Part shown: positions 38,198-46,447 of the stretch, piece after piece | Layout of the letters: each line of letters starts with the position of its first letter | Numbering within the stretch: the stretch's first letter is position 1 | Source of the DNA: Hydractinia symbiolongicarpus | Taxonomy: Eukaryota; Cnidaria; Hydrozoa; Anthoathecata; Hydractiniidae | Assembly (NCBI RefSeq): GCF_029227915.1 | Contig: NC_079886.1 | Coordinates: forward strand, 18,454,501-18,514,500 | Reading direction: 5' to 3' | Length of the DNA stretch: 60,000 nucleotides | Program-made: the position numbers and the translations under genes | The notes under the pieces: generated by a model | Database searches by the model: none | Seen by the model: only the letters and a program-made list of their open reading frames with translations | What the model was told of the DNA's origin: nothing

Positions 38198-38446
38198 TAC
38201 TATTAGGGAATGAAGATAAGTAGTTTTGACTTCCTTTCACACCTTTACCCCGTCAAAACCCCGCTTCCACCACCTCCACCCCCACCCCAGCCCCTTCCCA
38301 CCCAAAATCGGTAAATCCGACAGCATCCGAAAATAAATCCGATAAATTCCGATCCCCGATAAATCTAACGCATGCGCACACGCCGATAGTAATAATGTTG
38401 ACTTCAACAAAATTTAGCGCATGCGCAATCGAGTAGGGGAATTCCC
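38198..38446. repeat. left terminal inverted repeat of element A
   Basis: Reverse complement of 53896-54144 without gaps. Begins TACTATTAGGGAATGAA. Contains a C-rich tract (38267-38303; its complement has several G-runs) and two GCATGCGC palindromes (about 38368-38379 and 38416-38427) of NRF-1-site type. Confidence 0.93.
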
Positions 38447-38484
38447 TTACTCAAGGATCCCTTGCCTAGGTCGGGATAATAAAG

Positions 38485-38956
38485 ATGAGTTGGAGGCAAG
38501 AAAGATGGAAAAAATTGGTTGAAGAGGATCCCCCAGTGGTAAGATATGTAATGGACCAATTCAAGACCCAGGAAATGTGCAACAAGGTTGTTCAAAAGAA
38601 CCCCTGGCTATTCAAGTATACCCCCGACAGGTTCAAGACGCGGGGCATGTGCACCGGTTGGGGAGTATCCAGGGATGCTCAGACATGTTCCGGACAGGTT
38701 CAAGACGCGAGACATGTGTAGTATGGCGGTTCAAGATAGGCCCCATCTACTCGAGTTTGTTCCGGACTGGTTCGTGACCAGGGACATGTGTAGCAGCACT
38801 GATCCTCGATTGCTCGATGCTTATCGTCAGCGGAAAGCGGAGAAGGCAAGGATTAAGGAGGAGCTAGCTCCGGTTGCATGGCCTCCTGACAGAGTCATTG
38901 ATTGGTACTTTTCGGAGGATGAAAAGGCGGATCTCGAGCTCTTGTGGAGTAAATAA
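38485..38956 (+). pseudogene. KTQ-x-MC repeat protein (DUF4116-like), element A gene 1
   Basis: Preceded by GATAATAAAGATG. It encodes about four 33-residue repeats of the form F-K-T-x-x-M-C ... V-x-x-x-P ... Y-x-P-D. One frameshift near 38660 separates the repeats. The C-terminus has K-E-E-L-A-P-V-A-W-P-P-D-R-V-I-D-W and ends E-L-L-W-S-K. The repeat resembles DUF4116-type repeats known from protists, bacteria and cnidarian ORFs; the function is unknown. It is the outermost gene of A next to the inverted repeat, where Polintons often keep accessory genes. Confidence 0.65.
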
Positions 38957-38993
38957 ACGATGAAAAAAAATCTTTTGAATGATTATATAATAA

Positions 38994-39104
38994 ATGCCTA
39001 CTCATTTAAAACTAGTTGATATACTCGGAGATGCAGTAGTCATGGTCTTTATAGCCGGTGTTGGTATTACTCTTCCACTTATGGCTTTTGCCTTGATACA
39101 GTAA
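38994..39104 (+). CDS. 36-residue single-pass membrane peptide
   Basis: ATG directly follows TATATAATAA. The predicted peptide starts M-P-T-H-L-K-L-V-D-I and then has a continuous hydrophobic segment (residues about 15-35) including V-V-M-V-F-I-A-G-V-G-I and ending in TAA. Several other A genes encode small one-helix proteins, and the start context matches them. No homologue recognised. Confidence 0.45.
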   Translation: MPTHLKLVDILGDAVVMVFIAGVGITLPLMAFALIQ

Positions 39105-39165
39105 TCAGATAAGGAAGATGAACTTGAATTAAGGATCCAGGACCTGGAAGATCTCCAAAATAAAA

Positions 39166-39517
39166 ATGAACCGGTTTCAAGAAATATGCAATAGGAACGT
39201 CGACGTTAACCCCTGGATGCTCCAATACATACCACACTATTTCAAAACGCGTGACATGTGTACTTTGGCGGTTGAAAGGGACCCTGTGGTATTCGCGTAT
39301 GTCCCCGATCATTTCAAAACCCAAGACATGTGTACCAGAGTGGTTGAGTGGTATCCCGGGATGTTCGATTATGTTCCCGATCGATATCGATCCGGTGTTA
39401 CTCAAGCTCTATCAAATAAACATGAAGCAATGCGATGAGTGTGAAAGGGTGCTCGATGAACACGACAGATGTCGGTGTGGAAGAAGGTTTCTAATCAAGT
39501 CCAAGCTGCTCTGCTGA
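39166..39517 (+). pseudogene. second KTQ-x-MC repeat protein with Cys-rich tail
   Basis: Start context CCAAAATAAAAATG. Three repeats (F-K-T-R-D-M-C, F-K-T-Q-D-M-C and a partial first one) are followed, after a frameshift near 39385, by M-K-Q-C-D-E-C-E-R-V and C-R-C-G-R-R-F, which could bind zinc. Related to the gene at 38485, so a local tandem gene pair. Confidence 0.6.
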
Positions 39518-39577
39518 TCCTGCTATTATGAACACATCACGTATAATGGAGGTTGGGATTCCATTTTGTACAATAAA

Positions 39578-40352
39578 ATGGAATCGAAAACCTTAAATTT
39601 TTCAGGAATTGAAGTATCAATCACGAATATATTATTCAATATAGACTCGAAAATCATGAAACCATCAGAAGTAGATGTGAACAAGGTCGTGATATCGTCG
39701 ATGGTGGATTTTTCAGTTAATAACAACACTATCAAATTCAAGCGATTCTACGTGGGATACAAGGTGGAAGACGACAAGATCACATCCCTTTGTATCCAGG
39801 CTCCCAAACAGAAAAGCTATGGCATTCAAAAACATAATGAGACCGCCAAGTGGAAGGTGTGCTTCAACATCGATCCAGAAAATACGAAGCAGGCCGAATA
39901 TATCAGGTGTTTGAAGGAGATCGATTTCCGGATATGCGGGCTGGCCAGAAATTACAAGCCTCCTATAATAAAATATATATGCGATACTTCACCCATCGGA
40001 GAGAGAACAATCCCTACTTTTTGCCAGCAGAGCACAAAGTATGAAGATGATAAGCAAATCAGGAAGATAACTACAACCTTTTTTCAACAGGCATCAGCAA
40101 CTGGTTAATCCGACTATTTATGATGGGAAGAGACGATCGATTGTGGCAGCCATAACATACAGGGATGTGTATTTTTCGTCGCTGGATAGTTTTGCAAAAA
40201 AAAGCTTCGAGATCCGACAGGCAATGATCACTGGAGTTCATGACATACCAAAGCAATCACTGATGATTGACGTGGATGATGGAGATTTTTCAGGAGATGA
40301 AGCCGACAAAGCTGACTCTCTACCATCCCATGACTATGTAGATCGTGAGTAA
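39578..40352 (+). pseudogene. unknown element A protein (about 255 aa, one frameshift)
   Basis: The true start is the ATG after ACAATAAA. The first 165 residues are beta-rich in look, with F-K-R-F-Y-V-G-Y-K-V, K-S-Y-G-I-Q-K and W-K-V-C-F-N-I. A T-run near 40078 shifts the frame into the C-terminal part, with I-T-Y-R-D-V-Y-F and an acidic tail (D-V-D-D-G-D-F-S-G-D-E). Size and position would suit a nucleic-acid-binding protein, but no domain was recognised. Confidence 0.5.
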
Positions 40353-40379
40353 GAAAGTTTGCATGGTTGTCTTTCAGCC

Positions 40380-40640
40380 ATGGAAACAAACATGAATGTT
40401 AATGAACTGAAAAAAGAAGCCAAAGCCCTGAGTATTAAGGAGTACTCCAATATGAAGAAGGATAAACTCCTCTCCGCGATCCGCAAAGCCAAATACAAGG
40501 ACGCCTCAACTAAGACTGATGGTCCTTACTGTGAACCTTGCTGTACCATTGCTGAGCAGAAAAATTTCGAACAATGCAAGAGAGAGCTAGCTGAAAAGCA
40601 GCGTGGTGTCGTATATGACTGTGGTCTTATCATCGATTGA
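40380..40640 (+). CDS. Rho_N/SAP-like domain protein
   Basis: The most likely start is ATG at 40380. Residues about 5-40 read N-E-L-K-K-E-A-K-A-L-S-I-K and M-K-K-D-K-L-L-S-A-I, the pattern of the Rho termination factor N-terminal domain (helix-extended-helix, nucleic-acid binding). A Cys-containing segment (Y-C-E-P-C-C) follows, and the end is C-G-L-I-I-D then TGA. Nine further in-frame codons after the TGA look protein-like (D-T-G-E-V-L-G-F-E), so the stop may be premature. Confidence 0.65.
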   Translation: METNMNVNELKKEAKALSIKEYSNMKKDKLLSAIRKAKYKDASTKTDGPYCEPCCTIAEQKNFEQCKRELAEKQRGVVYDCGLIID

Positions 40641-40676
40641 GATACTGGAGAAGTGCTCGGTTTCGAGTAGCATGTG

Positions 40677-40704
40677 ATCTAGTGTGCTGTTTAAAACACT
40701 AGAT
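40677..40704. terminator. gene-end stem-loop between convergent genes
   Basis: ATCTAGTGT pairs with ACACTAGAT around a 10-base loop, 36 bp after the Rho_N gene stop and 22 bp before the end of the opposite gene. One of several stem-loops found at A gene ends. Confidence 0.5.
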
Positions 40705-40726
40705 TATGAATAAGCCGGTGGCTCCT

Positions 40727-41371
40727 CTACATACCGCTTACATGTTGCGCAGATTGTAGTTTTTTCAATAACTCGTCGTTCGCTTCCCGTCTGCCTTGTG
40801 CCACAAGCTGCTGTCTTTCCTGCTCATTGATACTATCTACGATCTTCTTGACACGCTGTCTTATCTGCTCCTTGAGAACCATATACTTCTGTTTCTCCTG
40901 CATAATAAGGCTGAACTCATAGTCACTGATGACACCGTTCTCAACAGCCTTGCTGACCAAGTCAACGACTGAGTTCAGCTTCGTCTCCGCTAGTAGTCTG
41001 ATGCTTTCATGCTTCTTGCTCTTTGCATCAAGCCTTTTCCCTGCATTCCAAAGTCCTGCTTGCCCAATCCCTACAGCAATCGTGATCCCATCCATAGCTA
41101 TGCATAATGGAGCTCCCAAGCCTGTTGCTAGTGTTCCTATGCCAACACCAGAGGTAATAACCGAAATCGATAGTAACCCGTGGTCACAGAATCTAACCCA
41201 GGCCGCATGCATTTTAAATATTTTTGTGAGCCCGTCCCGCTCTTTGATCTCATCAAGATATTGTTCCACTCCTTCGATTTTCTTCAGTCTATAGACTTGT
41301 GAACTGTCCTCCTCCGTACCCCCTGGAGGTGCAGAAGGTAAGCTCGGGTAAAGCTTTGTAATATCTGTCAT
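40727..41371 (-). CDS. membrane protein with LYPSL and PSAP late-domain-like motifs
   Basis: An intact 214-residue frame. ATG sits in GAATAAATG, and the preceding gene's TAA is immediately adjacent. Residues 7-17 read L-Y-P-S-L-P-S-A-P-P-G, which contains an exact LYPxL motif (ALIX type) and an exact PSAP motif (TSG101 type). Residues about 65-110 form a long glycine-rich hydrophobic region (two helices or one hairpin), and the C-terminal half is a charged helical segment rich in K, E and Q. A virion membrane-active or minor protein is plausible, by analogy with other viruses that use such motifs to reach ESCRT. No named family recognised. Confidence 0.6.
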   Translation of the reverse strand: MTDITKLYPSLPSAPPGGTEEDSSQVYRLKKIEGVEQYLDEIKERDGLTKIFKMHAAWVRFCDHGLLSISVITSGVGIGTLATGLGAPLCIAMDGITIAVGIGQAGLWNAGKRLDAKSKKHESIRLLAETKLNSVVDLVSKAVENGVISDYEFSLIMQEKQKYMVLKEQIRQRVKKIVDSINEQERQQLVAQGRREANDELLKKLQSAQHVSGM

Positions 41372-42036
41372 TTATTCTATGAGCAAATGCATACTTAAAC
41401 CGACGAACGAAACATTCTTGTGGTGGTGGTGCTCGTCTGTCAGCATAAACTCGAGTCGATTTGTTGAACCCTTCAAAGGAAGGTACACGGAGTTATCAAA
41501 AGTCCATGTGAGCACATCTCCCCAGGCATTCAATTCTTTTGTGGGTAGTACGGCGAGAATCTTTTTCCGTTAAATGGGAACTCATCCTCATTCAACTGAG
41601 GGCGTACGAGTCGTAACCGTTGGTACACGTCAGTCTTGTAAGCTGAATCGTAATCTCCCTTCTGGTAGTACTTCTTGCGAGGATCGAAGGGTAGACCTAG
41701 GAGCTTGGGAAGTGCTTCACCAAAGACAAATGTATACCCGCCATTGACCCGGAGCCTACACTCTCCGTTCTTCAACACAAACAGTTGGACCTTACCTTGT
41801 GCTTGAGTGTTGACAATGGCTGCCAGATCTTCGATTTTGTACAAACCGTTCATGATCTCGATGCGGAGCTCTTCCTGATTAGGTCCTACTTTACGTATGG
41901 TAAAGTCGTTGTTACTGTAGATGTTCAACCATGTAGTTCGGATACTGATCGATTTTAAAGCGATCCTTGTATACTCCCCTAGGTAGTCGTCAAAAATCGT
42001 AGGTTTCTCTATATCTGTAACATACAGCTGTCTCAT
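41372..42036 (-). pseudogene. penton-like/minor capsid candidate, element A
   Basis: Starts at ATG 42036, ends TAA 41372-41374, about 220 residues, one frameshift near 41565. It has alternating hydrophobic beta-strand pattern, with D-I-E-K-P-T-I-F-D-D-Y-L, A-L-K-S-I-S-I-R, F-T-I-R-K-V-G and G-L-Y-K-I-E-D-L; the end is S-F-V-G-L-S-M-H-L-L-I-E. Element B has the same gene at 59374-60000. Size and placement next to capsid genes fit the single-jelly-roll penton of Polintons, but the fold is inferred. Confidence 0.5.
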
Positions 42037-42052
42037 GTTTCTTTAAAGAAAC
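42037..42052. promoter_or_regulatory. 16-bp perfect palindrome between two divergent start codons
   Basis: GTTTCTTTAAAGAAAC fills almost all of the 17 bp between the ATG of the minus-strand penton-like gene (42034-42036) and the plus-strand ATG at 42054. Such a small symmetric spacer must hold or overlap both transcription starts, or the 5' leaders overlap the opposite gene. Confidence 0.5.
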
Positions 42053-42053
42053 A

Positions 42054-43178
42054 ATGAACATTTACTCGTATAATCCAAAGGCAATATATGCCCCCAATCA
42101 CGGGAGATACCTGGAACAGCTTAGAGGTGAGGATCTCATAGTGCAGGACATCGTTATAGATGCCAAAGGGTCCTCGTTCAAGGTTAAATTCCCTGATATC
42201 TTCGTGCTCTACGTGTCTCATAGTAACCCTCCAGTCGATGAATGGAGAGCCAAGCCCTTTTGCCTCTGGTCAACACAGTTGAACTTTGCCGTTTACTGCT
42301 CGACATCAGCATGCGGTATTTCCATGCAGCATTTTAACTCCCCATTACCCCTCGTACGTGCAGTGTATCAGTTTCATATATACTTCCAGATCCGGAAGAT
42401 CCTTGCAGAGTTGGAGATTTTCTTGCCAGGTGCCGAGATGTTTAGTCTTCTAAATAACCCCTTCAATAATCAAAAGCTCCACGCGTTGGCTCGTGAATTT
42501 GGAGTATCTGCAAGTGAGTATGAGTGGAAAAATGAGAGCATTTTTAGCTCTTGGCAAGCAAAAAGTAAAGATTACCCTGGTGCAGGGCCTAGTTATTTTG
42601 ACGTTAAATCCTGAAGCAGGTGGGTAATTGAAAGATTGGAAGGTCTCACTCGTATTGGTATTGAACGCTTGTCTCAAAGCGTAAGGTTTTACGCAAACTT
42701 GATACTCGAGAGCCAGGCTAATGCACGATCAAGCATAATTAGGAATGAAGGCTCCGCGATCGATGCTCAACGGTTATACTTGACAAAATTGGAGGATATT
42801 ATCAAAAGGCCCACGAATACAGAAACTGAGATTGACGAGTTCGAGAATGCACTCAGGTACGCCCGGTCCAAGGTAGACTTCTCGGTAGCCCATGGGGTCT
42901 ATATGATTCCAAGCAATATGAACCTGAGGATCGGAAAGATCGCTAATTTTACTAACAAAATATTGATCAGTAAGGATTACTTTAATATCGGTGTGAATCC
43001 AAATATCAACGCTCCGCATGCGGTTGCCCCAAGGCAGCAGCACCAAGTACCAATTCATGAAACGAAGATCGAGCCCCGGCCAGAGTCTTATATTGCTGAT
43101 GCCCACAATGAGACCAAGGCTGTTCTCATAACGGATGGTGTGGGAGTTATTTTAATGTACATATGGCTGAAAAAGTAA
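42054..43178 (+). pseudogene. conserved Polinton-like protein of unknown function, element A
   Basis: About 370 residues with one frameshift near 42605. The N-terminal half contains L-C-W/L-W-S-T-Q-L and S-A-C-G-I-S-M-Q-H (Cys-rich). The centre has R-F-Y-A-N-L-I-L-E-S-Q-A-N-A-R. The C-terminal half has Y-M-I-P-S-N-M-N-L-R-I-G-K-I and ends with a membrane segment (G-V-G-V-I-L-M-Y-I-W-L-K-K). Element B has a homologue (58468-59357) with M-L-P-S-D-M-N-L-R-I-G-K-I. It is convergent with the coiled-coil gene. The C-terminal anchor suggests a virion or membrane protein. Confidence 0.6.
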
Positions 43179-43194
43179 GAGCTCCTTGTCTCCA

Positions 43195-43212
43195 TTAAAG
43201 CACTAGTACTTT
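43195..43212. terminator. near-palindrome between convergent gene ends
   Basis: TAAAGCACTAGTACTTTA is an 18-bp near-perfect palindrome lying in the 51-bp gap between the ends of the convergent genes 42054-43178 and 43230-44051. Confidence 0.4.
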
Positions 43213-43229
43213 AGCGGACGTTTTACAAA

Positions 43230-44051
43230 TCATTGATTCTTCCCACCCCTTTTGCTTCTGTAACCTACATACGCAACAACAATACCCACAGCTCCCGCAA
43301 TTTCTAAATACAGATGCTTTGCTACATATTCGACGACTTTCCCCGCAACTCTAAAAAAGAACGACACCGCGCTGCCAATAATACCTGGCAGAGCAGCACT
43401 TGCTTTACCGGCAAGATACTTCAAGAATTTTCCGAGCCTTTCAAGCTGCTTTCGCACAAACTCTTTGCCTCCAGCACTTCCTCCTGTTGCACCTGCTGCA
43501 CCACCCGTGAGCGCTATTACGAGGGTTGATATGAGCAAGCCAACAGCCGAGACAATACTCGCGATAGTGATCCCTTGTTCCTTGAAAAATATTTTGAGTT
43601 TCTCCCTCAGGGATGTGTCATCCCCAGCGATTTTCATAAGAGTCTCTTTGATCGCCTTCAACTGACTATGGATACCGGAGGATAGTATACCGTGCGCTTT
43701 TTGTGCTTCTTCCTTCTGATCACGGAGTCCCTTGATCTCATCGTTAGCCTTCGCGATGTCTTCATTCCAGATAGCTAGCTGCTCCTCAGATACTTCAGGC
43801 ATAGCTTTCTTGCTTTCGAGATGTTTCACCTTGGCCTCTGCTTTGTCGATTTCACTGTCGTAGAAGATCATCTTGCTTTTCAGATTCTTCAAATTGCCAC
43901 GTAAGGTTTGTAATTCGCGGTTGAGTCCCCTTCTTTCGCGTTCATCGAAGAGTTCGCTACCGCCAAGTGAAGTTTCTTCGATCAGGCTTTCCGTTTCATC
44001 TACGACGTTATCGAGCAATGGCATCATCCCAATAGCATCACCCCTGTCCAC
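43230..44051 (-). CDS. coiled-coil protein with two hydrophobic segments
   Basis: About 270 residues. Residues about 40-150 are coiled coil (L-Q-T-L-R-G-N-L-K-N-L-K and similar heptads). Then E-Q-G-I-T-I-A-S-I-V-S-A-V-G-L-L-I-S starts a Gly/Ala-rich membrane segment. K-A-S-A-A-L-P-G-I-I-G-S precedes a second amphipathic region, and a third hydrophobic stretch ends at Y-R-S-K-R-G-G. Element B has the homologue at 57637-58464. The start is uncertain: an ATG-GCC-TAA upstream means either a later GTG/ATG or a premature stop at codon 3. The family is common to such elements but unnamed; it may be a membrane-remodelling virion protein. Confidence 0.6.
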   Translation of the reverse strand: MDRGDAIGMMPLLDNVVDETESLIEETSLGGSELFDERERRGLNRELQTLRGNLKNLKSKMIFYDSEIDKAEAKVKHLESKKAMPEVSEEQLAIWNEDIAKANDEIKGLRDQKEEAQKAHGILSSGIHSQLKAIKETLMKIAGDDTSLREKLKIFFKEQGITIASIVSAVGLLISTLVIALTGGAAGATGGSAGGKEFVRKQLERLGKFLKYLAGKASAALPGIIGSAVSFFFRVAGKVVEYVAKHLYLEIAGAVGIVVAYVGYRSKRGGKNQ

Positions 44052-44078
44052 GATGTCATCAATTTTGCTCGCGAGGTT

Positions 44079-44509
44079 TTAGGCCATCGCCCTACTACCT
44101 TTGTTGGGTGTTGTGTAATTCGTAAAGCCCATATCCCTTATACGATTAACGTCCAAGTCTTTCTTTATCACTCTAACGCTCCTCAATTCACCCTCTCCCT
44201 TCGTAAGCTTTACACCCTCATAAAAAGGTGTTTTCCTCGTACTTCAAACTCGATGTAATATCTCGCTATTGGCTGCCCTTTCTCCTCACTTAGAAGATTG
44301 TAAAGCTCGTCAACCTTGGATCTTTTAATCTCTTCCCGATGTGCCTCAATAGCATCACCTGGAACCCTGCTGGGTCCCGGCTGCTGCTCCTCTCGTAATG
44401 GTGTTGGGATCCCGAGATCATGCTCCTCGGTAAACTCATCGCTCCTATCATCCGTAATATCCCTCTCATCCGTAAAATTATCACCTTCAAATTTTGACTT
44501 AATTGGCAT
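44079..44509 (-). pseudogene. acidic, proline-containing protein of unknown function
   Basis: Starts at ATG 44509 (context GAAATAAAATG), about 140 residues with a frameshift near 44225, ending G-S-R-A-M-A. The N-terminus is acidic (T-D-E-R-D-I-T-D-D-R-S-D-E), followed by G-P-S-R-V-P-G-D and a helical R-S-K-V-D-E-L-Y-N-L-L. Divergent from the capsid gene with only 30 bp between starts. Perhaps a scaffold, judging only by composition and position. No B counterpart remains. Confidence 0.4.
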
Positions 44510-44539
44510 TTTATTTCAGCTCTGAGCCTACCAAAATAA

Positions 44540-45760
44540 ATGAGTATTTTCGGAAGATTAAACCCCCATAAAGAGATCAAGATAATTCGGGCCGTGAAAG
44601 GCCGCAAGCAACGTGTCAAAGTCTCGCATAATCCATCCACAATTAATCAAAATGAGGACCTGTACGTGGATATCCCAAACATGCATAAGAATGAGGTCAT
44701 TTTTCCAGGGAGCATCAAACTCCTATTTGATCTTGAATTGATGGGTACCAATACCAAGCGCACTATCGTGTCTAACATCGGGAAGGCTTTAGTGCGGGAC
44801 CTTCGTATCACTTTGAATGGGAATGAAATCCAGAACATAGCCGACTATAACGTTTTTGCAACGTATAGGGTTCCAAATTCAACCGATGAACAACCTAGTC
44901 CTAGAATCAGGAATCAATCCAAACGACGGGCTTTACAAGTGAGTGCTACGGGTTATGTTGGCACGGATGAAGAGAAGGCCATAGCTGCTGCGTATGGAAA
45001 AACCTTTTGCATACCTCTGGGTAAGATGTTCGAGTTGACTCGGGATCTACCAGTTTATCAACACGGCCTACATGACAGGCTACAATTAGTTATACATTTT
45101 GCGTCGCATGACCAAATAATCAAAGACGCCGGTACACCGCTTTCAGGGTCTACGTCAGCCAAAGTCGCTGATAGTATGTACAAGATACCGAACATTACGC
45201 TCGAATTTGACAAAGTTGTCAACGAAGATCTAGCGAGTGCGATGAATTCAAGGTACAAGGCGCTCGCGTTGCCCTACGAGAGAGTGCTTAGGAGTAAGGT
45301 TATAACTATGAAGAAGGCCGACACCAGCTACAACTTGCAAATCGATACACCCGCCAAGAGCTTGAAGGGTGTGCTCCTATTGTTTCAGGATCCTGGAGTC
45401 GTCAAGGCTTATGCAGTCAATGAGCAATTTTATAATCCCAAGATAAAGAAAATATCTATTACTGTTGAGGGCGAGCCTAATCAGCTCTACTCGCATACCA
45501 TGCGGCCAAAGTATCAATTGGAGCAGATCGTGAATCTTTTTGGGTGCCACGATAGTGAAGTAACGATCAGACAGTTTTTCACCGAGAGGTACGCATTGTT
45601 CGTAGACTTCCGGTCAACAGATGACAATGCTTTGCACGGTTCGGGAAGACCCATGCAGAAATTGTCAGACGGTGTAACCCTCCATATGACAAAAAAATTT
45701 ATTTTTAAAACTTTCCGGCCATGGGGAGGAGGAAAGAAAAAGACACGACAGGGCTGTTGA
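44540..45760 (+). CDS. major capsid protein (double jelly-roll candidate), element A
   Basis: Start in CCAAAATAAATG. About 385 capsid residues are open without a frameshift. Features are Q-N-E-D-L-Y-V-D-I-P near the N-terminus, alternating beta-strand pattern, L-E-F-D-K-V at about 225, L-P-Y-E-R-V-L at about 245, F-Y-N-P-K-I and V-E-G-E-P-N-Q-L-Y in the second half, and D-x-R-S-T-D-D late. It builds the icosahedral shell in Polinton-type viruses. After L-H-M-T-K-K the frame enters unrelated sequence: compared with B (56977-57640) about 30 C-terminal residues are deleted and the ORF runs into the next gene out of frame, ending at 45760. The double jelly-roll is inferred from family and context. 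Confidence 0.7.
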   Translation: MSIFGRLNPHKEIKIIRAVKGRKQRVKVSHNPSTINQNEDLYVDIPNMHKNEVIFPGSIKLLFDLELMGTNTKRTIVSNIGKALVRDLRITLNGNEIQNIADYNVFATYRVPNSTDEQPSPRIRNQSKRRALQVSATGYVGTDEEKAIAAAYGKTFCIPLGKMFELTRDLPVYQHGLHDRLQLVIHFASHDQIIKDAGTPLSGSTSAKVADSMYKIPNITLEFDKVVNEDLASAMNSRYKALALPYERVLRSKVITMKKADTSYNLQIDTPAKSLKGVLLLFQDPGVVKAYAVNEQFYNPKIKKISITVEGEPNQLYSHTMRPKYQLEQIVNLFGCHDSEVTIRQFFTERYALFVDFRSTDDNALHGSGRPMQKLSDGVTLHMTKKFIFKTFRPWGGGKKKTRQGC

Positions 45761-46334
45761 ACAATTGCAAACTGCTCAAGAACAGTGGGTAAGATCGATG
45801 CTTACAATAGAAGAAGGGAGGAACAAAGGCAAGCGAGTCAGAGTTTAAAAGAATTCGACGGAGGCGTGCGAGAATATTATATAGCTACGATTGCGAAGGC
45901 CCCAAAACTCTCAGACTTTTACACACCATCCAGGCAACAACAAGACAGTGAGCTGACGTTCATCATAGGGTCCTTAGCCCTTCTTGGTTTTGCAGCATTG
46001 AACAACACCAAGACCGTCATGATTGGTATGAAACCGAGCAAGGCCATTAAACTCGTTGATGTGCCACTCGCGAAAATATCCTGAGGAAAAGCCTTTACCC
46101 GATGACGGGCTCTACTTGTATCTGCTTCAACCGGGAGAGGAACATGGAGATCAGAAAAGACTCGCGACTGACGCCTGGTGGAGCAAGAAAACTTTTAAAC
46201 TGAATCGTATCGTAACTGGTACACGCCTCCTATACTATTTGGCGGATGGGCCTGAGCGTAGTTTTGTAGCAGAGGAGTTGATGCTAGTACCAGAGGGTGT
46301 TGAAATACCTCCGGAACATGTCAAAGAATGGTAA
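45704..46334 (+). pseudogene. deletion fusion: small membrane protein joined to integrase C-terminus
   Basis: First comes a membrane-protein gene lacking its N-terminus (K-L-S-G-H-G-E-E-E-R-K-R ... F-Y-T-P-S-R-Q-Q-Q-D-S-E-L-T-F-I-I-G-S-L). Its last codons then run directly into A-L-N-N-T-K-T-V-M-I-G-M-K-P-S-K-A, the C-terminal part of an rve integrase, and after a frameshift near 46078 into Y-P-E-E-K-P-L-P-D-D-G-L-Y and L-L-Q-P-G-E-E-H, ending V-K-E-W TAA. Element B keeps the two genes separate (56576-56965 and about 55870-56545). The integrase catalytic core is absent here. Confidence 0.7.
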
Positions 46335-46362
46335 ATTTCTCAATTCGGCTGGCCATTTCACC

Positions 46363-46385
46363 GGTGTACCCGCAGCGGGTACACC
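46363..46385. terminator. perfect stem-loop after the integrase remnant
   Basis: GGTGTACCCG / CGGGTACACC, 10-bp perfect stem with a CAG loop, 28 bp past the integrase stop. A shorter related stem (TGTACCC/GGGTACA) occurs at 58716-58732 in element B. Confidence 0.55.
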
Positions 46386-46410
46386 ACTCAGTTGCCACTT
46401 GTGAGCATAA

Positions 46411-46438
46411 TTTTTGTGGCTTTGATAACCCACAAAAA
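46411..46438. terminator. TTTTTGTGG...CCACAAAAA stem-loop at a gene end
   Basis: A 9-bp perfect stem around CTTTGATAAC. It lies 10 bp beyond the 3' end of the minus-strand gene 46448-46931. A near-identical stem-loop including its loop bases lies at 46987-47012, beyond the end of the ATPase gene. Confidence 0.6.
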
Positions 46439-46447
46439 TGTGCGCGG

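Noticed and set aside
38404-38595. Minus-strand frame across the left inverted repeat
   Set aside because: It starts in repeat gene sequence and ends in the inverted repeat; no family pattern, and the plus-strand repeat gene explains it.
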